DNA of 64,000 bases from Micavibrio sp. (GTDB lineage: Bacteria > Pseudomonadota > Alphaproteobacteria > Micavibrionales > Micavibrionaceae), in the NCBI GenBank assembly GCA_030824965.1, contig JAPJQV010000004.1, forward strand, positions 206,994-270,993, read 5' to 3'. The translations under genes and the position numbers were made by a program. The notes under the pieces are model-generated. The model made no database searches and had not been told where the DNA came from. It saw nothing but the letters and a program-made list of their open reading frames with translations. Positions 58,349 through 64,000 of this stretch are shown piece by piece (within the stretch, counting starts at the first letter, position 1; each line of letters opens with the position of its first letter).

Positions 58349-59674
58349 ATGGAAAATTTTGATCTTATCTTAAAAAACGGCACAGCCGTTTTGCCCGGAC
58401 AGACAGTTAAAACCGATATAGGCGTTAAAGATGGCAAAATCATAGCCTTCGGTTCTTTTAACGATGCCGGAAAAGTCATCGACTGCACAGGTCTGCACAT
58501 ACTACCCGGCGTAATTGACACGCAAGTTCATTTCCGTGAACCGGGCATGGAGCAAAAAGAAACTCTGGAGACAGGCATGATGGCCGCTGTTGCCGGAGGT
58601 GTTACAGCCATTTTCGAAATGCCGAACACCTCTCCGCTAACAACCTCGCCGGAAGCCTTGAATGACAAACTCGCCCGCGCTGCCAAGGGCGCCTGGTGTG
58701 ATTACGCTTTCTACTTCGGCGGCACGGCACAAAACGCGGAAAATTTGCGCGAATGGGAAAATCTGCCCGGCGTTTGCGGCATCAAGATTTTCATGGGTTC
58801 GAGTACCGGCGACCTGCTTGTTATCAGCGACGAGGAAGTCGAGGCGGTCATTAAAAACGGCAAACGTGTTTTGGCGGTCCATGCCGAAGACGAAATGATG
58901 ATGCGCGAGAACAAGATAAAAATTCTTGGAGATTCTCATGACGTCGCCATGCATCACAAATGGCGCTCTCCGGAAGGGTGTTTAACCGCAACACAGCGTC
59001 TTGTTCGATTAGCAAAGAAACACGGGCGCCGGATTCATATCCTGCATATTTCAACAAAAGAAGAGATGGAGTTTTTGGCCCTTCATAAAGACATCGCCAG
59101 TATTGAGGTTTTGCCGAATCACCTCACATTAAGTGCGCCGGATTGTTATAACCAGCTAGGAACGCACGCCCAGCAAAACCCGCCGATACGAGAAAAACAT
59201 CATCAGGAAGCGCTCTGGCGCGGCATTGCCGACGGCACGGTCGATATCTTGGGTTCAGACCATGCGCCACATACATTGTCTGAAAAAGCGGAAAAATATC
59301 CGAAATCGCCAAGCGGCACGCCGGGCGTTCAAACGCTGGTTCCCATCATGCTCGATCATATCCATGCAGGCCGCCTGACCTTAGAACGTTTTGTCGATCT
59401 CACAGCTTATGGCCCACAGCGTATTCACGGAATTGCAAATAAAGGCCGCATCGCGCACGGCTATGATGCAGATTTCACGATCGTCGATTTGAAAAAGAAA
59501 ATGACAATCACGCATGCCCAACAGCAATCTAAAGCCGGATGGACTCCATTTGATGGTAAGGAAGTAACCGGATGGCCGATCATGACAATGATTAGAGGAA
59601 ATCTCGTCATGCAAAACGGGGAATTGCTTGGTGCGCCTATCGGCGAAACCGTAAAATTCAGAGAAACGTTATGA
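58349..59674 (+). CDS. pyrC: Dihydroorotase
   Basis: Third step of pyrimidine synthesis, cyclising carbamoyl-aspartate. The 441 aa belong to the long class-I type: VIDTQVHFREPGMEQKE (zinc His pair), FEMPNTSPLT, KIFMGSSTG, HILHIS, and SDHAPHTLSEKAE (catalytic Asp). Full active-site set present. Overlaps hisI by 4 bp. Confidence 0.95.
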   Translation: MENFDLILKNGTAVLPGQTVKTDIGVKDGKIIAFGSFNDAGKVIDCTGLHILPGVIDTQVHFREPGMEQKETLETGMMAAVAGGVTAIFEMPNTSPLTTSPEALNDKLARAAKGAWCDYAFYFGGTAQNAENLREWENLPGVCGIKIFMGSSTGDLLVISDEEVEAVIKNGKRVLAVHAEDEMMMRENKIKILGDSHDVAMHHKWRSPEGCLTATQRLVRLAKKHGRRIHILHISTKEEMEFLALHKDIASIEVLPNHLTLSAPDCYNQLGTHAQQNPPIREKHHQEALWRGIADGTVDILGSDHAPHTLSEKAEKYPKSPSGTPGVQTLVPIMLDHIHAGRLTLERFVDLTAYGPQRIHGIANKGRIAHGYDADFTIVDLKKKMTITHAQQQSKAGWTPFDGKEVTGWPIMTMIRGNLVMQNGELLGAPIGETVKFRETL

Positions 59675-60036
59675 AGATAGACGAGACATTATCTTTCGAA
59701 CCGAAATTCAATGAAGCCGGTTTGATACCCGCCATTGCCCAAGATGAGGAGACGAAAGAAATCCTTATGCTAGCCTATATGAACAAAGAAGCCTTGGCCC
59801 TGACGATTTCCTCAGGGGAAGCCGTCTATTGGTCACGTTCCAGAAATAAGCTTTGGAAAAAGGGCGAAACATCCGGTCATATTCAAAAAGTTCATGAAAT
59901 TCTTATTGATTGCGACCAAGACACACTCATTCTGAAGATTGAGCAAATTGGCGGCAAAGCCTGTCACACAAACAGGCACAGCTGTTTTTACCGCAGTCTG
60001 GAACTATCTAAAAATCATCTAAAATTTTATCCATGA
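59671..60036 (+). CDS. hisI: Phosphoribosyl-AMP cyclohydrolase
   Basis: Third step of histidine synthesis. The 121 aa contain LMLAYMNKEALALTI, YWSRSRNKLWKKGETSGHIQ, the metal segment DCDQDTLIL and CHTNRHSCFYR. Stand-alone HisI (no HisE fusion), as usual in alphaproteobacteria. Coupled to pyrC by an ATGA overlap, which is an unusual partner. Confidence 0.96.
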   Translation: MKIDETLSFEPKFNEAGLIPAIAQDEETKEILMLAYMNKEALALTISSGEAVYWSRSRNKLWKKGETSGHIQKVHEILIDCDQDTLILKIEQIGGKACHTNRHSCFYRSLELSKNHLKFYP

Positions 60037-60076
60037 TATGGGAATAAAATTACTTCTAACTTATTGAAAAATTTAT

Positions 60077-60091
60077 CTAATTTTTATTTAA
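60077..60091. promoter_or_regulatory. Imperfect CtrA-type box upstream of the GGDEF-EAL gene
   Basis: CTAA-TTTTTAT-TTAA has one mismatch to TTAA-N7-TTAA. The 154-bp gap is very AT-rich and also holds AAAATTTTATC at 60020-60030, like the other boxes. Confidence 0.35.
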
Positions 60092-60190
60092 GCTTTATAC
60101 GAATTATTAATATTCAAAAGGTAATCTGGATTGGATGGATAAAAGCATGGGAAAGTCTCCCATTCTGGTTCCCACACAAACGGATCCCCT

Positions 60191-62362
60191 ATGTCGGCTT
60201 TGGAAATGACCTTGGAAACGAACGATAATGTTGCCGCAGCTCCTGAAATGGCGCTCGAGGCAGAACCTAAATCATCCAGGCTTCTACACAAGTCTACGGT
60301 TATGTGGAAAAGCCGGATCAGCTGGCGTATAGCCATGGCCGTTTTCTTGACCATTATGTGCATTCAGGCAACTATACTTGCTCTCACCCTCGACAATTAT
60401 GAGAAAACCCAATTTGCTGAATTAAAACGCAACGCTAAAATTGCGCTTTCCGTGATTGCCGTCGATAATCCTGTCCCGGATTATCTTTCCTCGCCTTTCA
60501 CGGTTGAGCAAGAAAACAAAATTCTTAACAGATCGATCATTAACGGCTTTAAAGTCTATTCGCGGGATTTCAACCTTCTACGCGTTACAGGGCAACCGGT
60601 TATTACGCAGATTCGGAATGAGCTTGATGTGGGCAAGACCTATCTCAGCGCAAACGGCAATTCCTTCGAAACCATTCTTAGACCGACAGATCTGGATATA
60701 CCTTATTATATAGTTGTAAAACTGGACTCCCGTTCGGCCACGGACGAAGTTTCATATTACGTTACGCAAAGTATTAAGATCATGCTTCTGTTATCTGGCT
60801 TCGTAACCGCTGTCTTGATGATAGCTTTGGGAAAATGGCTGCTTGAACCTATCTTATTCCTACGCAACGACTTGGAAGAAGCCTCCAAAAATCCCGAAGC
60901 GCCGCGTTTAATAAAATCAGCCTATGATCCGCGGGATGAAATAGGCGGCGCTATTTCTATTGCGCAAGATTTAATTAAACAAAACGCTAAAAACTTGCGA
61001 GCAGTTAAAAATGCAGCTCAAAGCCAGATACATAAACTAGCCTATTACGACACCCTGACAGGCCTTCCTAATCGTACCCTGTTTATCCAGAAACTAACTG
61101 ACTATGTGAAAAATCCGAGTGAAGAAAAAGCCAAACGCGTAGCGGTCGTGACGCTTAATATCGATCATTTCAAGGACATCAATGATTCAATGGGGCATAA
61201 TGTCGGCGACTCCATTTTAAAATCTGTAGGTAAACGCTTGAATACAAGCCTTCCAGAAACAGCCGTCGTGGCCCGTACCGGCGCAGACGAATTCTTTATC
61301 ATGTATCCTTTGGCCGATGCTTCGGAGACGCAGCGCAATTTCGGTGAGAAGGTACAAGACATAATCCGCGGCGAGCCTTTTAAGATTTTCAATGAAAGTT
61401 TCCAGATAAGGGCCTCCATAGGTATTTCGGTTTTCCCGGACGATGCAATCGATCCCGATCAGGTTCTAAAAAATGCCGATATTGCTCTTAATCGTGCCAA
61501 AGAAGACGGACGCGACTGTATTCGCGAATATTTGGAAGATTTTGATAAAGCGGTTCAAGCAAGATTCCTCATGCTGCGCGATCTACGCGATGCTCTTGAG
61601 AAGCAGCAATTGTCGCTTCACTACCAGCCCCAGCTTGACTTAAAGACCGGTAAGATTATCGGTGCCGAAGCCCTTCTTCGCTGGTTCAAACCCGATGACA
61701 GTAAAGGCGGCGGACGTTTCATTTCACCGGCTGAGTTTATCCCCGTTGCAGAACAATCGGGATTGATTGTGCCGATCGGTGAATGGGTTTTGCGTCATGC
61801 CTGTGAAACGGCAAAACTTTGGCAAAGCGAAGGTCATGCAATTCGCATCGCGGTCAATGTATCCGGGGTCCAGTTTCAGCAAAGCGACCTTGTCGGCCTG
61901 ACCAAGAGTGTTCTGGAAGAGACCGGCGTGAATCCTCATTTACTTGAATTGGAAGTCACTGAAAGTGCCTTTATGGAAGATATTCAGCACACGGTTCAAA
62001 CATTGAAAGATTTGCACGCGCTCGGAGTTGAACTTGCGATTGATGACTTTGGGACAGGATATTCTTCCCTATCTTATTTGCGTCAATTCCCGATCGACCG
62101 CCTCAAAATCGATCAGTCGTTTATTCGCAATGCCCTGACCAATAATGACGATATGGCGATTGCCCGTACGATTATAGGCCTTGGACGCTCGCTAAATCTG
62201 AAAGTAATCGCCGAAGGAGTCGAAACCGGCGAACATGAAGAATTTCTTCTGGCCGAAGGTTGTGACGAGGTTCAAGGATATCGTTATAGCAAACCTATAC
62301 CTGCGGATAAATTCAACGAATTCGTGTCAAGTTATAGCGGCGATCTGGCTTACTTTAAGTAA
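60191..62362 (+). CDS. Membrane GGDEF-EAL cyclic-di-GMP enzyme
   Basis: A 723-aa protein: cytoplasmic N-terminus, helix about 46-70, periplasmic sensor region, helix about 195-217, HAMP-like linker, GGDEF domain (signature GADEF near 362) and EAL domain (EALLRW near 493). Phosphodiesterase residues are intact: NVSGVQF, LEVTES, AIDDFGTGYSS, LKIDQSFI, IAEGVET and EVQGYRYSKP. The altered GADEF may lower cyclase activity, so net breakdown of c-di-GMP is the better guess. Confidence 0.94.
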   Translation: MSALEMTLETNDNVAAAPEMALEAEPKSSRLLHKSTVMWKSRISWRIAMAVFLTIMCIQATILALTLDNYEKTQFAELKRNAKIALSVIAVDNPVPDYLSSPFTVEQENKILNRSIINGFKVYSRDFNLLRVTGQPVITQIRNELDVGKTYLSANGNSFETILRPTDLDIPYYIVVKLDSRSATDEVSYYVTQSIKIMLLLSGFVTAVLMIALGKWLLEPILFLRNDLEEASKNPEAPRLIKSAYDPRDEIGGAISIAQDLIKQNAKNLRAVKNAAQSQIHKLAYYDTLTGLPNRTLFIQKLTDYVKNPSEEKAKRVAVVTLNIDHFKDINDSMGHNVGDSILKSVGKRLNTSLPETAVVARTGADEFFIMYPLADASETQRNFGEKVQDIIRGEPFKIFNESFQIRASIGISVFPDDAIDPDQVLKNADIALNRAKEDGRDCIREYLEDFDKAVQARFLMLRDLRDALEKQQLSLHYQPQLDLKTGKIIGAEALLRWFKPDDSKGGGRFISPAEFIPVAEQSGLIVPIGEWVLRHACETAKLWQSEGHAIRIAVNVSGVQFQQSDLVGLTKSVLEETGVNPHLLELEVTESAFMEDIQHTVQTLKDLHALGVELAIDDFGTGYSSLSYLRQFPIDRLKIDQSFIRNALTNNDDMAIARTIIGLGRSLNLKVIAEGVETGEHEEFLLAEGCDEVQGYRYSKPIPADKFNEFVSSYSGDLAYFK

Positions 62363-62409
62363 GCAACATTCCTGTTCCTTCATTCGGCAGTCTGGTTTAT
62401 AAAATCAGC

Positions 62410-63744
62410 ATGACACATGCCGTTTTACCTTTAAAATCCTCTAAATCAGGCCCGTTAAAAGGAAATATCCGAGTTCCCGGCGATAAATCAATTTCACACC
62501 GCTCTATTATGTTCGGTGCTTTAGCCGATGGTGAAACGATTATTAGCGGCCTTCTTGAAGGCGAAGATGTTTACAATACGGCGCAAGCTATGCGCGCGCT
62601 GGGCGCCAAAGTGCAAAAAGGTGAAGACGGCCTGTTTCGTTGTATCGGCTTGGGCCTAGGTCATTTAAAAGAGCCCGATCGTATTTTAGAGATGGGTAAT
62701 AGTGGCACTTCGACTAGGTTGCTTATGGGAATTTTGGCCAGTCATAATATATCCGCAACATTTTCAGGAGACTCATCACTTAATAAGCGTCCGATGAGTC
62801 GCGTAATGATCCCATTAGAACAAATGGGAGCTAAATTCATGGGGAGATCGGGAGGACGCTTGCCTCTGACAATGCAAGGAGCCTCCCCGGCAAAGGCAAT
62901 CACTTACAAACTGCCTGTCGCTTCCGCGCAAGTAAAATCCGCGGTTTTACTGGCAGGTTTAAATGCTCAGGGAACCACGACAGTTTTAGAACCGGAACCT
63001 ACCCGCGATCATTCGGAAAATATGCTGCGCCATTTCGGTATCAAAGTAGACATTACCAAGGATGATAACGGTATTGATGCTATTTCCATTCAAGGAGGGC
63101 AAAAACTTCTGGGCTGCGCGGTCGATGTGCCTTCTGATCCGAGTTCCGCCGCTTTTCCTGTAGTAGCCGCTTTGCTAAATGAAGGTTCGGAATTAACATT
63201 GCCCCGCGTTGGCATCAACCCGCGCCGGATCGGACTTTATGAAACCTTGATCGAAATGGGCGCAGATATTCGTTTCGAAGATAAAGTCATTGACGCAGGA
63301 GAACCGGTGGCAACGATTATTGTGCGCAATAAATCATCTTTAAAAGGGATTGAAGTTCCCTCTGAACGTGTTCCTTCAATGATCGATGAATTCCCGGTCT
63401 TGGCTATGGCGGCCGCTTGTGCCGACGGTATTACCACAATGACGGGACTGGCAGAGCTTCGTGTTAAAGAATCCGACCGGCTGCAATGTGTCGCTGACGG
63501 ACTTAAGGCATGCGGTGTCAAACTTGAAATGGGTTCTGATTGGCTGACAATCTATGGCACGGGCAAACCTCCCAAAGGTGGAGTTACGATTGAAACACAA
63601 CTTGATCATCGCCTTGCCATGAGCTTTTTAGTTTTAGGTAGCGCCACAGATGAACCAGTGGCGGTTGATGACGCTTCACCTGTAAATACAAGCTTCCCGG
63701 GCTTTGTTGATCTAATGAATGAGTTAGGCGCAAAAATCTTATGA
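62410..63744 (+). CDS. aroA: 3-phosphoshikimate 1-carboxyvinyltransferase (EPSP synthase)
   Basis: Sixth shikimate-pathway step. The 444 aa carry GDKSISHRSIMFGAL, GNSGTSTRLLMG, NKRPMSRVM, ERVPSMIDEFPVLAMAA, LRVKESDRL and DHRLAMSF. The order aroA-cmk (then usually rpsA) is conserved. The Ala in SGTSTRLL-type motifs and LAGLNAQG suggest the class II kind. Overlaps cmk by 4 bp. Confidence 0.97.
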   Translation: MTHAVLPLKSSKSGPLKGNIRVPGDKSISHRSIMFGALADGETIISGLLEGEDVYNTAQAMRALGAKVQKGEDGLFRCIGLGLGHLKEPDRILEMGNSGTSTRLLMGILASHNISATFSGDSSLNKRPMSRVMIPLEQMGAKFMGRSGGRLPLTMQGASPAKAITYKLPVASAQVKSAVLLAGLNAQGTTTVLEPEPTRDHSENMLRHFGIKVDITKDDNGIDAISIQGGQKLLGCAVDVPSDPSSAAFPVVAALLNEGSELTLPRVGINPRRIGLYETLIEMGADIRFEDKVIDAGEPVATIIVRNKSSLKGIEVPSERVPSMIDEFPVLAMAAACADGITTMTGLAELRVKESDRLQCVADGLKACGVKLEMGSDWLTIYGTGKPPKGGVTIETQLDHRLAMSFLVLGSATDEPVAVDDASPVNTSFPGFVDLMNELGAKIL

Positions 63745-63986
63745 AGCCGATTATTGCCATAGACGGTCCGGCTGCCAGTGGAAAAGGAACTTTAGCCAGG
63801 AGCCTAGCTGAGAAATTAAATTATGCTCATTTGGATACGGGCGCAATTTATCGTATGGTCGCCCTTTATTTGCTGCAGCAAAATTTAAAATTTTCACCGG
63901 ACGCGGCCGTTTTTGCTGCCCAAGATGTGGCGCAAAATCAGGTTAGCAAAACAATGGGGCCACCAGAGTTACCGCCTGATAAATAA
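63741..63986 (+). CDS. cmk: Cytidylate kinase, apparently truncated near the window end
   Basis: The start is normal: IAIDGPAASGKGTLARSLAE (P-loop), then HLDTGAIYRMVALYLLQQ. After about residue 70 (VAQNQ) the sequence no longer resembles CMP kinase and stops at 63986 after 81 aa, where about 210 are expected. Causes may be a disruption or frameshift, or a sequencing/assembly flaw; the window ends 14 bp later. Confidence 0.8.
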   Translation: MKPIIAIDGPAASGKGTLARSLAEKLNYAHLDTGAIYRMVALYLLQQNLKFSPDAAVFAAQDVAQNQVSKTMGPPELPPDK

Positions 63987-64000
63987 AGCTTACAATCATA

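Noticed and set aside
1..64000. CRISPR array, rRNA operon or intact prophage
   Set aside because: No regularly spaced repeats, no rRNA-like sequence, and only one small phage-like gene were seen.

Overview
The window is a chromosomal stretch of an alphaproteobacterium with moderate GC content. It may be a deep-branching, Micavibrio- or Rhodospirillales-like lineage; that placement is inferred from gene order and motifs, not from phylogeny. Supporting signs are the conserved order rnd-kdsD-lptC-lptA-lptB-rpoN-hpf-ptsN, Hsp20 followed by a DUF1150 protein, a zf-CHCC protein, a full-length PutA, three TTAA-N7-TTAA (CtrA-type) boxes in promoter regions, a GTTC-N7-GTTC (alphaproteobacterial LexA-type) box, and a ROSE-like RNA thermometer.

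Layout. 1-7 kb: the 5' part of putA (minus) diverges from xseA. Two unknown genes, a TerA/TerD pair and ettA follow, then a repeat-rich accessory patch (6.7-7.6 kb). 7.7-10.5 kb: an MscS channel and a Tat-exported metallo-beta-lactamase-fold protein. 10.6-20.1 kb: three tandem DotA/TraY-like giant membrane proteins (1014-1089 aa) with no other type IV secretion genes beside them. 20.1-24.2 kb (minus): envelope lipid genes mlaC, mlaA, lptG and lptF. 24.3-34.6 kb: pepA, a KamA-family radical SAM enzyme, a MASE1 hybrid kinase, holC, an SMR pump, cytochrome c, prephenate dehydratase and ftsK. 34.6-40.5 kb: a pseudopilin-like protein, a DUF4153 protein, an unlinked ClpP, periplasmic MsrA and a YjdF-like protein. 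40.5-46.1 kb: lolA, recR, a small phage-like gene behind a LexA-type promoter, a polysaccharide co-polymerase/export pair, a response regulator with a degenerate GGDEF domain, and tRNA-Leu(CAG). 46.1-54.4 kb: RNase D, LPS transport (kdsD, lptCAB), rpoN, murI, hpf and ptsN, interrupted by a perfect 422-bp tandem duplication of the lptA 3' end. 54.4-64 kb: DUF1150/Hsp20, a zf-CHCC protein, a second pseudopilin-like protein, cysS preceded by a tiny Cys-rich ORF, pyrC, hisI, a GGDEF-EAL protein, aroA and the start of cmk.

Much of the region serves the envelope: LPS transport (LptA/B/C/F/G, KdsD), lipid asymmetry (MlaA/C), lipoprotein sorting (LolA), capsule-type export and the DotA-like trio. The most unusual signals are regulatory or structural: the 28-residue peptide with 9 Cys ending 44 nt before cysS, with a hairpin that could mask the cysS start; the SOS promoter, short leader and terminator before a phage-like gene; the ROSE/RpoH control of hsp20; the CtrA-type boxes; the 422-bp duplication; and a palindromic repeat that forms the N-terminus of the radical SAM protein.
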